DNA of 64,000 bases. It comes from Rhynochetos jubatus (taxonomy: Eukaryota; Chordata; Aves; Eurypygiformes; Rhynochetidae). Below the pieces are notes generated by a model. The model was not told the DNA's origin and did not search any database. It saw only the letters and a program-made list of their open reading frames with translations. Below are positions 42,101 to 51,900 of the stretch, piece after piece (the stretch's first letter is position 1; every line of letters begins with the position of its first letter). The stretch spans positions 103,265,086 through 103,329,085 of the forward strand of contig CM050650.1 of the NCBI GenBank assembly GCA_027574665.1, written 5' to 3'. Made by a program: the position numbers and the translations under genes.

Positions 42101-45100
42101 GAAAAAGATATGCCCGTTTCTGCCTAATTTAGTCTGTAATAACTAAAACATTTAAGAATATCAAAGAATCACAGAAGGCAAGAAGTCAGTTCAGTCCGTC
42201 CAGCTTCCCATGGGCAGGGTCAGCTGCACGTGTGTTGTTCCTGACACATCCCTTATCTGCTCTTACAGACATCAAAAGCCAAAGACTACAAGTTCTCCAG
42301 CTGATCTGTTCAAATGCTTCATGATCTTTTTTAAGATCCCAAATACCCAACCTAACACCATTCTTGCTGTAACCATTGGTCTGTTATTGCTCACCTCAGC
42401 CACCAGGTCTTTCCCTTCTGCTCTGTCCCTTTCTCTCTCCAGCACATACATCAGCTCCGTGTATTTGAGAGAGCAGAACTTGTTGAGTTGAACAGGCTAT
42501 TCTAGCAGAGCTGTTGGCAGCGCCACATCATGGTTCTGTCTTCTAAAGCCTGTTTGTCCACATCCCATTGATTACTTGCTCTTTGTAACAAAATTACACT
42601 CTTAACCAATCCTTAGGCTTGCCAGTCTATTAAAAATTACTTTTATGGACTTTCTGCCTAACCACCTCCTCAATCTGTATTTGAAAGCTCTTCATTTCTG
42701 CCAGATCATACCATGTGTCTGTCCTACTGACTGTCATCCTTGTTTTTTTGCCTCTTTTCCCCCCCTCAAATAATTTCTCCAGGTGCTTTACTCATTCTGA
42801 ATGCTAATGCTATCATCCACAGTACTGCTATTCCCTCCCAACTCCATGTGATTGTGTGACTGTCAGTAAATTAATAACCATACTCATTATTTTATCACAC
42901 AGGCCATTTAAGAAAAGATTGAAAGCTACACCAGACTCAAGATCTATATTTAAATCCATTCCAACTCGGAAAATCATTCAAGCACCAAGGCTCTGAAAAC
43001 AGGCATTTTTATGCACAGTCATGGGTTTCTATTTTCCCTGGTTTCCCTAATAGCCACAGCAGAGCTCCCTAAAGCTTATGTAAACACTTGAAAAATATGT
43101 ACAAGCAATTCATAACCGTGTAGAGAATTAAAAAGGTTTCTGATGAGGTGTGATACCACATTTTTAGACAAGATGCTCTATTATTCACACTGATGTTCTT
43201 GTCTCTCACATCAGTGTCAATGCGATTATATTGCAGTACTAGAGACAATTTGGTTAGTATTAACTTAGACAACTTCACCATAACATGGTGACATCACTTC
43301 CCAACAGTGGATAAAAAAAAAGAAACTAGCAGGCATAACTTGGAGTTATAAATTCCTAGTTTACTTAATTTTCAAAAGTGCAAAGCATTTCACAAATCTC
43401 CCCAAGGCCAGCAGGCATCACCAAGTGACCAGCAGTAGTAAAAAAATACATGTATTCACCAAAGCAATTCACTGTAAGGATAAAAGATGGAAACAGATAG
43501 ATGAGAAAAAGAAGAAAACCAAGAGAGCTATCCATGCCAGTCTTCGCAGGTCTCATTTAACACATGCTGAAACTATCTACTTGTAGGGGTGATTTACAGC
43601 GGCTGTGACAGCTAAACACATCACTAGTGAAAGAAAAGACAGCCTGCATGCTCGATATTCCTTGAGCTCCTTGTTACATCTCTGGGTTACTTTGCATCTT
43701 AGTCAAAACGGATGATGTTTTTCCATAGTGAAACACTGGTAGTTTAGCTCTCGGTCTTGACAGAAGCCCTTTGCCTGGGGGGTAAACCTGCTCTGATGGA
43801 AGAGGTTGTTACAGGCTCCCTACACTACCAGCCAGCCTGGGCAGCACGCAGAGGTAACAAGCAGGATCAGCCAAGCAAAGGGTCTCTTCCCATCCAAAGC
43901 TGTGGCCTGACACCCAAGCCATGGCTGAGGCTGCAGCAACCACCAATAATACTTGGATCATCTTTTCCAGTAATACTGCGGTCTTAGGAGCATCAGGCAT
44001 GACAGCTGGGCTCACACATTATCTTTAGGACAAACTGGCAAAGTTGACCCAGAGCTCGGGCAAATAATGCCACACACTGTATTTGCCTTGGTCACCTCGG
44101 GAGAAGACCATCACCTAACTTTATGGGCAACAGACTTGACTTTGCTTTTCAAACAAGCAGATCCTGCTGCGACTTGATTACAGGACTTGAGCTTGGGCCT
44201 TCGAGGCTCCTAGCAGGGACCTTCAAGACTTAAAAATGCACAGGCTCTAAGGCAACAAAATATTTTCAGTAGACTTTGGCCGCTCTGCTTTGAAAACCAC
44301 TATCATAGGAATGGTTTGATTTAACAAACTTCCCTCCTGTGTAAGCTGTCCTAGGAACGAGGGTCTACAGACTTAATGCTTTAAGCAGTACCCATGTGAT
44401 GACATTAATTTAACACCGGGATTCTAGCCACACGTATACAATTTCATCTCCGTTAGTGTTTCTGCGCAAGCCTGACTGACTGATGGTCAGTAAGAAATCC
44501 TGATGATGCGTAGGAAAAAATCGTATCCAGCACCCTTCCCCTCCATCTGTTGGTCTGGCTGTACTTACTTTCACCATTAAAGCCAGTGGTCAATATGACT
44601 CCAAACTGACACAGTACTTTAGGAAATGAGCCATTAAGACTATTTCTATGTCATTATTCAGACTAGAACTACGTTTTACACAAGATGCCATAAAACTGAT
44701 TTCTTTAAATTATTTTAAAATTATTGCTCTCTGTGCATTAATAAAAATCAGAAACTTGAGGAAGATTCAACACAGTTACCCCAGTACAGGAGAGCTATCA
44801 TGGAGATCAAATTCCTGCTCTTTGCTAAGCTGCAGGTTACCCTGGAGTCTCAAACACCTGGAAACCTCAAGACCGTCCAAAATTCCCAGCAGTTCTCTTT
44901 TCCTTGAGTGATGAGCTTACACCTGAAAGTGAATGTCATACTATATAAAAGTAAACTGTGTTCCTTAGTGCCTCACAGACTGAAGCACTTTGCATTCCTG
45001 TGACCCCCTTGGAACTTCCATCACTACCGGTCTTACACCAAGGAAGTAACTCCAGAGACCGAATAGATGTGAACTAACACATGCATTGACAACATGGTCG

Positions 45101-48100
45101 TCTTAGCAGTTGTATCACAAAAGAAAAGCAATGGTAACCTCATAAATAGGATGTTCACCTTAAACTCCTGTTGCTTGGCCATCATCACTGGCATGTGTCT
45201 AACAAGCAGAGGATGCTTCTCCTTTTTGATTTGATTGCCATCTTCTTCTACACAGAACCAACCTAACAGGTTGTCCTCCGCTGCAGTGGAAAGAACAAAA
45301 AACAAACATCCCACAGTACTTACAGTGAATTACCACTTCCACCTCTACACAGGAACAGAAAAGAATTCTGTTGGGATCGGTTAATACTGATCAGGCTGTT
45401 CTTAGGCCATATATGCATAAATGACAACGTAAAACTAGGAGCAAAAATTCACTCTAGTAGATGACATACACTGATAAGGCAAAAAAAAGAACATCTTACA
45501 CTAGCAAAATGTTAAGGGTGTTCTCTTAATGACCGTGTCAGTAGGTTATTAGAAGAGGAAAAGGTACATCAAACCTCTCCTCAGACTCCAGGAAATCTCT
45601 TATGCAAGTAGCAAGGCAAGGTTTCTCTGCCTGTATAAGTGACATCACTACCAATTACTACTTATCATCATTGTAAGGATCCTCCTCCAGAGAGGAGACA
45701 TCCATTCTCTCATTTTTGTTATTTTTCCTGCCTTCAGTGAAGTAAAAGCACTATGTTTTGACAATGTGCTGGTGAAACTTGCTTTCCAGCAAGCGCATAT
45801 CCTCAGTGTTTCTCAACTTTGGCATTCAAAATCCCAGGCATCTTTGGAAACCTATACAGGAGACTGATAACATCACAGGACAGCACATTCATTATGGCTC
45901 CTGCTTAGATCAGGTTTGTTTGTGATAAACCCTCTAGTGAACACTACAGATTTACATTATAAAAAACCAATAAACCTCTCCCAAAAAAACCTTGACTCTT
46001 ACTTATTCATCTATAGAATACTGCATTATATTAAAGCTACAACCATAAGTTTATTTCATGCTCTGAAAACTAAACAAATTAATCCAGCAGCTTTAATGAT
46101 GTTTCCTAGCTAAAATCATTCTGAGCTAAAACTGAGAAATTTGAACCTGAAGTTCAGCGTTTAAAAAGTTCATAAGATCTGAAGAAGTAAGTTTATCATG
46201 GAATAAGTTCCTTATGTGTCTGTCCTGCAGTGTATCTCATTCTTGTTGATTCAGACACAACAATAAGTAGTAATTACCACAGGCTTCCTGAAAATACTGC
46301 AGAAATTATATTCCTTCATAATGAACCCCCATCGTATCTATAAAGTCATTACTTTGTAGCAATACACCATCACTATTTACTGTATTGTAATTTTAACATC
46401 TGAAGATAGATTTTTCACAAAAAAAAAATCATTTTTTAAAAATAAGAATGAAAAAATACACATTTTACATTGAGAGCTATCTTAACTTTAGAGGAAATTT
46501 GAATAACTAAGACTTACCAAGGGCCAGTTTAGCCATTTGTAAATTGTTGATCCAAGACTGTTTGATGGCAGGGGTAAACGTATTGAACACGGCTGTAAAG
46601 AACGTGGGCCGCCCAGACCTGCAAGACAAAAAAAAAAGGCCTCTCTCAATGCACTGAGTATGACATACAGTCGAGGATAGAAATGCTGAGCAAGATGAAA
46701 TTTCATTATTTTCTAATACTTAGGCAAGGACACAGCTCCGATACCAGCATGCAGACTATGGTACCACCGTACGCCCGTCTTGCTACGCTTTACATGAAAT
46801 GGTATGAGTAGAACACCCTCCGTGGCGAAGGAATGTAACGGTGGCTGTTCCCTGTTAGCTGCCACTGCTAAGGTTCCTCTCTTGCGTCTTGCATCTGGAA
46901 CGCGGGGTTGAGAAACGGGAGGAAAACTACAACGCTGCCCTGGAACATGCAAGTTCTCAGCACTGTGGCATGACAGAAGTAGTCAGAGGCTAACTGCGGG
47001 GATAGAAGAGGGAGAAGAGCCACAGATTCCCCAATCCTCCCTGGTATATCTATGCCTAATACATAAGCCCATTTAGAAAGTTTTGTAATCAAGATTACTA
47101 CTGACTTGTCCTGTTTTCCTGGGAGTTGCAGCTGAATTCTACAGCGATCTGCCGCTCTGATTTCATCTTCTTTTTTCAAAATCAGTTTTTGTAAACCTGA
47201 GGTCCAGTCATGGGCTACAGATTGGTTTAAGTTCTGAAAAATTGAAAAAGCTAAGATTCAACTCCAGCCTACTGGCCTATTTCCAACAGACTAAGGTGAT
47301 CTCTGCATATAACAAACAATTCCTGGCACCTGGGCCTGGTTCAATCCACATTTTAATCATGGATAATTTAGCCATATTTGTAAACATATTTCAAAATATC
47401 TGTAAAAAATTTGCTAGCATCATTTATCTGATGTTTTAGTCTCACGTTGCTCAGAGTTTGATGATACACAAATAACATTCCCAAGCATGTGTCAGCTTCA
47501 GAAATGTAAATTTGCATCAGGTGTACGCACAACCCTTTCACTTCATTTCAGTGAGCAGTTATACAGAACCCACAAAGACTGTTTCTCAATAAAATCTCAT
47601 GAAAACGCCTTCCAAAACATACTGCCAAAACATTTTTGTTCAAATCTTTGCGCCAACATGTTTACAGAGCCACCATGAAAGCTGTCTGTGTGGTTGGAAT
47701 CTAAGTAGGATGCTGAAACAATAACCCTCAGCAACCTGATTCTTCTGTCACAGAGGGTAAAAGCCCACCTGAGTAGCAGTTAAAGCATTAACAGGAATGA
47801 GTGTTCATACACAAAAGTACACTTATTTTCCATAGTCAGAATTTGAAGTCTTTTTCAAAAAAAACAGAGGAGCCGACCTCATTCCTCAACTAAACTCCTC
47901 TGATCATCTCTACCTGAAAACATTGACCGAATTTTAAGTTTTCAAATCGCGGTTGGCTCTGACTGGCAGTACAGGCGGAAAGGCTTTGTATGTGCTGATG
48001 GGTGAATGTCTTATGGCACCTGTGCTATACGTATTCCAAATAACGTGGTTGAAATTCACCTTTCAAATACCTGTGAAATTTTTTGTCCAAAATACTGTTT

Positions 48101-48983
48101 CCATAAACTTCCTTCGCAGTACATATGTTTACAAAACATTAGGGTTTATTTAATGTCCTTGACTCTGATGGCAAAATGCCCCACGGGAAACTCAGCTTTC
48201 GTATACCTATTCTCACACACACTTACATATTTAAAGCCTATGGTGGCAGGTAGGGGTTAAAAATTGTGCGCAAGCATACATAAAGCATGTAAAACAAAAC
48301 ACAAACCAGCAATTTTTTTAAGTCTTAAGACTGTGGAGAACTCATTCTCAAATTTAAAGTACTATATCTGTTTGTCAGAATAAGTTAAATAAAAGGGATG
48401 TGAACAAAGCCAAAGCAAATTACTTTCAAAATTCCTCTGAAAATCCTTTTATATTTCTGTAATTTGCAGTCAGTACAGCTTCCCCTGAAAGCCAGGATTA
48501 TGAGCTCGGGAGGGCATCAAGAGCTTCCTCCAAACAACCATCCTCCTACTACCTGTCTGACTGCAAGAATCCAATTTCTTAAGATCAAAATGTAATGCTG
48601 TTTTCATAGAAGCTTATCAGCTACTGAGCAAATGCAGACACTTGTAGTATCCACCTACGCTTAAAAACAATAAAGAAAAACAAGATTAGAAGGACAGCTG
48701 TAATCTACTTATAATGCTAAACAGTTAACAGTAAATGAATCACTGGAGTTAAAATTATTACACTCTTCACAGCGGGAACTAAAGAATGTCTTGCACAGAT
48801 CCTAGGGAGAGACAATTATGCTACAACAGGAACATATTTGAAAAATAAATCCAGCTTTGTTTATTACCTGATAGTTTCCTTTAAGGCTGCCTATTAATTG
48901 ACTAATTTGACCAACTACATTCAAGTCATGTAAAAGGTTCTGCAGATCATGGTACAGTTGCCCTGGTCCCATATAGAGCTTGT
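11661..48983 (-). CDS. ARHGEF10: ARHGEF10, C-terminal part (11 exons, N-terminus outside window)
   Basis: ARHGEF10 is a Rho guanine nucleotide exchange factor whose DH-PH module activates RhoA-class GTPases; in human it is linked to peripheral nerve conduction and myelination. The exons, in transcription order, are 48983-48868, 47233-47106, 46618-46518, 45280-45159, 42066-41980, 40591-40368, 39201-39044, 27751-27609, 21503-21329, 14309-14187 and 12172-11661. All introns are GT-AG and the phases agree, giving 628 residues plus stop. Residues 1 to about 115 are the C-terminal part of the PH domain, including the final helix with Trp ([14 protein letters not shown]). About 116-460 form the WD40-like propeller. 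The last 170 hold a Ser-rich stretch and a basic segment. Similarity to human ARHGEF10, judged from memory, is high throughout and extends to the last residues. No frameshift or premature stop is seen. The related ARHGEF10L is less likely because the tail matches ARHGEF10. Confidence 0.95.
12173..14186 (-). other. ARHGEF10 intron (2.0 kb)
   Basis: No exon, repeat family or conserved block recognised. It holds a C-rich run at 13443-13457, which is G-rich on the transcribed strand. Small plus-strand ORFs here (12314-12679, 13278-13535) show no domain. Confidence 0.7.
14187..14309 (-). CDS. ARHGEF10: ARHGEF10 exon, last propeller blade
   Basis: This 123-base exon encodes [19 protein letters not shown], then [19 protein letters not shown] and KVTG. 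The acceptor CTTCGCAG|GGCAG has a weak pyrimidine tract. The donor ACTG|GTGAGT is strong. Phase 1 on both sides. The frame is only partly visible as an ORF because it has no early ATG. Confidence 0.93.
14692..15163 (+). mobile_element. CR1 LINE fragment, old and diverged
   Basis: The sequence follows the CR1 3' region in order: end of the reverse-transcriptase frame (near GTGCTGTGTCC, then a match to the TACAAGAG-type segment), the AAGCTTCTTCAT segment, GGTGGTCAGAGGCTGCAAAGG, and the 3' end ATTCCATGATTCTATGA. Many substitutions and small deletions mark it as old. It is 5'-truncated, non-functional and antisense to ARHGEF10. Confidence 0.8.
16064..16155. repeat. T/G-rich low-complexity tract
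   Basis: About 90 bases consisting almost wholly of T and G, with TTTTTTTT runs and repeated TTG units. Any reading frame across it is an artefact. Confidence 0.85.
16440..16855 (+). mobile_element. CR1 LINE fragment, relatively well preserved 3' end
   Basis: It starts in the GGAGAGCACCTCTCCTAAG segment and runs through GACTTGTTCTGCCTGGAGAA, GATATCAGGAAGAAGTTCTT and GAGGCACTGGCACAG to AAACCATTCTATGATA. It is 5'-truncated, with only the last part of the frame and the 3' UTR left. CAAACATAAA occurs on both sides (16417-16426 and 16856-16865), a possible target-site duplication. Confidence 0.92.
21329..21503 (-). CDS. ARHGEF10: ARHGEF10 exon, propeller blade
   Basis: This 175-base exon encodes [37 protein letters not shown] and [20 protein letters not shown]. 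It is one of the best-conserved parts of the family. The acceptor follows a pure T tract (plus-strand A run at 21507-21519) and the donor is CCAG|GTAGCT. Phase 0 in, phase 1 out. The 158-codon plus-strand frame over it is a shadow. Confidence 0.95.
23059..23162 (+). other. Exon-like open block antisense to ARHGEF10
   Basis: A T-rich stretch ending in TTTTTTAG is followed by 104 bases that are open in phase 2 and end at AAG|GTAAGC. The translation begins [18 protein letters not shown] and ends NNNTAECK. The frame is open more widely (23031-23300, 90 codons, no ATG). I do not recognise the peptide and found no partner exon. It may be a cryptic exon, or chance. Confidence 0.2.
24220..24261. repeat. 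Perfect 2 x 21-bp tandem duplication
   Basis: ACAAACAGCCGCGCCAAGAA plus C occurs at 24220-24240 and again at 24241-24261 with no mismatch. It lies in a locally GC- and CpG-rich patch (about 24060-24290) inside an otherwise AT-rich intron. Confidence 0.9.
27609..27751 (-). CDS. ARHGEF10: ARHGEF10 exon, propeller blade (hidden exon)
   Basis: This 143-base exon is not visible as an ATG-initiated ORF; it was found by reading the minus strand for the sequence missing between the 39.1 and 21.4 kb exons. It encodes [19 protein letters not shown], then [19 protein letters not shown] and [10 protein letters not shown]. The acceptor is TATTGGAG|ATGGG and the donor GTAGAG|GTAAAC. Phase 1 in, phase 0 out, matching both neighbours. 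Confidence 0.93.
31976..32885 (+). mobile_element. CR1 LINE fragment with end of reverse-transcriptase frame
   Basis: This 0.9-kb copy begins at the ATCGAGTGCACCCTCAGCA segment and ends with CATTCTATGATTCTATGA. The last third of the reverse-transcriptase ORF is readable: KFADNSKL (catalytic FADD changed to FADN at 32003-32014), then [41 protein letters not shown] and [17 protein letters not shown] frameshift follows. The 5' truncation and the FADN change make it inactive. It is antisense to ARHGEF10. Confidence 0.95.
33837..33891 (+). mobile_element. CR1 3'-end stub
   Basis: About 55 bases match the last part of CR1: TTGGACTAGATGAATTTTAA, then GGTCCTTTCCAACCCAAATT and ATTCTATTG. It may be a heavily 5'-truncated insertion, with an older diverged part to its left. 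Confidence 0.8.
35234..35705 (-). mobile_element. CR1 LINE fragment in reverse orientation
   Basis: It reads on the plus strand as the reverse complement of CR1: AGAGTCACAGAATGGTTGGG at the 3' end of the element, then the CCTGCTCAAGCAG, AAGCATTTCCTGATGTTCAG and TTCCCCAGGCTGAACAGTCC segments, and the GTGCTGAGCAGAGGGG segment. It is 5'-truncated and diverged, and the only confident CR1 here in the same orientation as ARHGEF10. Confidence 0.9.
39044..39201 (-). CDS. ARHGEF10: ARHGEF10 exon, propeller blade
   Basis: This 158-base exon encodes [39 protein letters not shown] and [13 protein letters not shown]. The split AG|C codon gives Ser, completing the family motif EEGS-IS-YKS across the junction. 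The acceptor is TCTGTAG|CATT and the donor CAGAAG|GTAATG. Phase 2 in, phase 1 out. Confidence 0.95.
39202..40367 (-). other. ARHGEF10 intron (1.2 kb)
   Basis: AT-rich, with no repeat, exon or motif recognised. Confidence 0.7.
40368..40591 (-). CDS. ARHGEF10: ARHGEF10 exon, propeller with variable loop
   Basis: This 224-base exon encodes [35 protein letters not shown], an acidic and basic loop ([16 protein letters not shown]), then [11 protein letters not shown]. The loop is much less conserved than its flanks when compared with human from memory. The acceptor AATTCAG|ATTGG and donor GGAAG|GTGATT are clear. Phase 0 in, phase 2 out. Confidence 0.95.
40592..41979 (-). other. ARHGEF10 intron (1.4 kb)
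   Basis: It contains an A/C-rich low-complexity tract at about 41826-41882, shortly downstream of the donor in transcription direction. Nothing else is recognised. Confidence 0.7.
41980..42066 (-). CDS. ARHGEF10: ARHGEF10 exon, propeller (29 codons)
   Basis: This 87-base exon is symmetrical (phase 0 on both sides) and encodes [12 protein letters not shown] through to HGFLW. The acceptor is TTGAAG|ATTGAA and the donor TTTGG|GTAAGT. The start is strongly conserved. The middle ([12 protein letters not shown]) looks like a variable surface loop. Confidence 0.95.
42067..45158 (-). other. ARHGEF10 intron (3.1 kb)
   Basis: A probable diverged CR1 lies near 42164-42500 and a GC-richer patch at 43770-44220. 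No exon is seen; the small ORFs on either strand lack domains. Confidence 0.65.
42164..42500 (-). mobile_element. Possible diverged CR1-like fragment
   Basis: The segment AAGAATCACAGAAGGCAAG followed by CAGTTCAGTCCGTCCAGCTT resembles the reverse complement of a CR1 3' end, and the sequence beyond has the layout expected of CR1. Divergence is high, so both boundaries and the family call are weak. Confidence 0.35.
45159..45280 (-). CDS. ARHGEF10: ARHGEF10 exon, start of the propeller
   Basis: This 122-base exon encodes [16 protein letters not shown] and [19 protein letters not shown]. The acceptor CACTGCAG|CG and donor TTTAAG|GTGAAC are clear. The split codon G|CG gives Ala, where human ARHGEF10 is recalled to have Glu. 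Confidence 0.95.
45281..47105 (-). other. Two short ARHGEF10 introns (45281-46517 and 46619-47105)
   Basis: The introns of 1.2 kb and 0.5 kb flank the 46518-46618 exon. No repeat or regulatory motif recognised; A runs occur near 46420-46440 and 46628-46637. Confidence 0.7.
46518..46618 (-). CDS. ARHGEF10: ARHGEF10 exon, last part of PH domain
   Basis: This 101-base exon has acceptor TTGCAG|GTCTGG and donor CTTG|GTAAGT. It encodes [14 protein letters not shown], then the amphipathic helix [17 protein letters not shown] with the Trp expected at the end of a PH domain. Phase 2 in, phase 1 out. Confidence 0.95.
47106..47233 (-). CDS. ARHGEF10: ARHGEF10 exon, PH-domain core strands
   Basis: This 128-base exon, phase 0 in and phase 2 out, encodes [15 protein letters not shown] through to GKQDK. 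The acceptor is TTTCAG|AACTTA. Two donors are possible: GACAA|GTCAGT at 47106, and TCA|GTAGTA at 47102. Only the first keeps the frame into the next exon and gives the family motif DKSGRPTFF, so it was chosen. Confidence 0.93.
47234..48867 (-). other. ARHGEF10 intron (1.6 kb)
   Basis: AT-rich with no recognised repeat, exon or regulatory block. Confidence 0.7.
48868..48983 (-). CDS. ARHGEF10: ARHGEF10 exon, PH-domain segment (first exon in window)
   Basis: This 116-base exon starts with two bases of a split codon (xAC) and ends in phase 0 at CAG|GTAATA. It encodes 38 residues that include LYMGPGQLY and [16 protein letters not shown]. The acceptor is TTTTAG|AC. The exon before it was looked for in 49-64 kb and not found, so the intron is at least 15 kb. 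Confidence 0.95.
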
Positions 48984-51900
48984 CTAAAATGAATAAAAAC
49001 ATAAGGTTATATTTAATAAAAAGATGTAATTCTCAGTTGGAGGAGGAAAACACGACAAAGATAATATTGATAATATTAACATGTATTGCTATTTCTTAAC
49101 ACTATGAAAACGAAGGTTATTAAGATTGGAGAGACTCTCTCTACGTTGTAAAACCAACCACTGCATCACAGTGCTGCTAGGGTCTTCTGGAAATCAGAGT
49201 GGTTTATTTACACATATATCATCGATACTTCACTGTTCTGCTGCAGCTGTTTTCCATGTCCCTGCAGAGAGGTAAGTGGGAAACGCATCCCGGTAAAATA
49301 CAGGCAGTAGTATGTTACCACATACTAGCACTGCATGTGCGTATGTTACCACAGGCATTTCCTTTTGGCTCAACTTAGCCTTGTCTTTTACAGTTACAAT
49401 TATGATTCGGGTTCGTTCATCTAGTGTGACACAGGGCATTATGTGCAGTTTGAATAAGCGTGCATGAGAACTGTGACAAATATCAAAGCTTCATCGGCCC
49501 CGAAATCTCTCGCTGACATGGAGCTTTTGCTTAGCCCCAAGCAGCAGGCTTGCTGTTACCCCTTAGGTTAAACATCCTTCCCGAACGCTGCTTCTGGTCA
49601 CGCAACGAAGCCAAAAAATTCATTTGTAGCCTTCGCTACAGTGGTTTAAAATTCAGAATTTGTTCGATCGATCTTGCGACGGTTCTGGATCACATATCCA
49701 CATCCTAACTCTAACATGAGCCTGCAATTTCCCTGAACCACTTGAAATTTTACTGCAATCGTGGTGAAGTGAAAAAAGCATCTGCAGTGAGACTGGCAAT
49801 AAATCTGAACAGCAGCAGAAATATTTTGCCCTAACCATCAACAAGTACATACGCCTATACGATAACACCACCTCAGAAAAATATCCTGATTAGTAGGCAG
49901 AGATGTCTGTGTAAAAGCAGAAAGCTTGCAAAACACTCTGACTGCCAAGCGGGAGGTTAGCAACAGGATGGCTATATGAAACCCCCACCCCAACTCACAC
50001 AGAGTCAGCACGTTTCCCTTTGGCTGAATGACAGGAATCAGGCTGGATTATCGTTCCAGGAAATCCCTGCAGATTACTTTGCTCACGCAATGTCGTATCC
50101 AAACTACGGCTCCTTTGCCGTTACCACAACCTTGGAAGGTAGTCTGTGGGCAGCAAACTGCCCTGGAGCAGGAAGATTTCAGCCCTGCGTTGGCAAGAAC
50201 ATGATCGGAACGCAATGCTGGCCCCCCGCTCTGCAGGTAGACGAGGAGCACGGGCACAAGCAAACCAAGCACAAAGCTATCAGAATAGCATAATCCAGAA
50301 TAAACGTGAAAAATAAACATGCACGAGAAAATCCTTTTTACATCATTCCTATGGTCTCAGTTATGTATCAAAATAACTATTTTCTGAAGACATTTTCCTA
50401 TTCATCGTACAGATTGAGGCCACCACTGGATGTTTAACGTAATTCACTATATTAAGCGAGGAGTCTGCCTTAAACCTTGAGGAGTATAAAATATCAAGGC
50501 TCAAGGAAAATGTTAAGGGTTACTTTATCTCTGAACTCTCACCTTCACTGCACGAAAATGAAACCCAAACCTGAGATATTACACGTTCCCATAACATTTC
50601 AAATTATTCTCTTGCCTTTAAATTTTGTGGCAAATTAAATCAATGAAAGGATTTCTGTGTATTGCCCTTGAGCACTAAACCGGGGAATGACCACGCTTAC
50701 TACTATTTACCCAGCCAGAGAATAGACGCAACTTTCCTCCACCCTTCTTTGCCTGTTCTGAATGTTAATTAAAAGAACAAAGTAGCCTTTCTTACCCTTC
50801 AAAACGAACCAGTCCATAGAAAAAGATCATTATCTTTATTGTACACATTGAAAATAAATGATTGTAAAGTAGAGCTCAGAGGAAGAGTTTGGAGATTATG
50901 CTCAACAGAGTGTATCTGCAAATTCGTTTTAAAAAGAAAAACACTTGTCTGGAACTGCAGACTAAACGCTTTAATTAAGTTGCATTTTCACTGTCTTCAA
51001 CACAAATACTTGAAAAATCAACATCTGAAAGTTGTAAGCACTTCTCTCTCTGCACCCCTCTTCTGCTAGCATACACCTTTTTTTCTTACTAATGCCTACA
51101 ATAATCATAATTCGTTAAGCACCAGAATCGCTAGTTCCTAGACACATCCAATTGTTGATTTCGATGTGGCTGCTTGCAAAGAAAGGGGTGGGTCAGTGTT
51201 ACTGGAAGTCTAGTGAAATCTAGACAAAAGCCACGATACTGTGTTTGGCACTGTAAAGAACACCAATGAAATCACTTTCGACCCATATTTCTGTAACAAA
51301 AAACTTCTGCCAAAAAAAAAAAATTTTAGACTGATTAGAAGTAATTGGCAGTTGAGTTGAGGTTTTGGCAAATGTCCACTTACCTGTCATGTATAAACGC
51401 CACTACTAAACAAACCAAACTGCTGCACTGAAAAACGTACAAGTACTTCTGAAATTTGTCCTTGTGGGTTTGAACCAAGGGAAAAATTTACAACTACCAG
51501 GCTGTGAAAAGCTGAAAGTTCGTGAGGATTCCCTTGTATAGGGTGGATATTTTTACTCAAGTGAATTACATTATTTGTAAGTTTCAAAAGCCAGCATCAT
51601 ACTTTGCAGCTTCATACAGAAATTAGACATCTATCTCATTACTGACAGCAGGTCAGAGAATGGACTCTAACCTGGAACATGGAACAGCAAGCATTCAGGG
51701 CACCCCTGGATGCTGTAGGGCTTGATGCCGTATGCCATAAAGAAAGCTTTAACTACTTCCACAGAGGGACTTGCCCTGTGCTGTGTATACATCCACCATG
51801 CCTGAAAAAGCTGTCCTCTACAATCCTCCTCCTGGAGCTACAAGTGTTCTTAAAAATATCCTTGTTCCAGCCTTGGGAATAAGGCATGAATCTTGAATGT

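Noticed and set aside
49976-50293. Plus-strand ORF of 105 codons
   Set aside because: No domain, no splice or promoter context, and composition close to chance. Less convincing than the ORF at 54213.
50786-50850. Minus-strand donor-like GAAGG|GTAAGA after an open frame
   Set aside because: The peptide does not match the missing ARHGEF10 PH region and no acceptor is visible.
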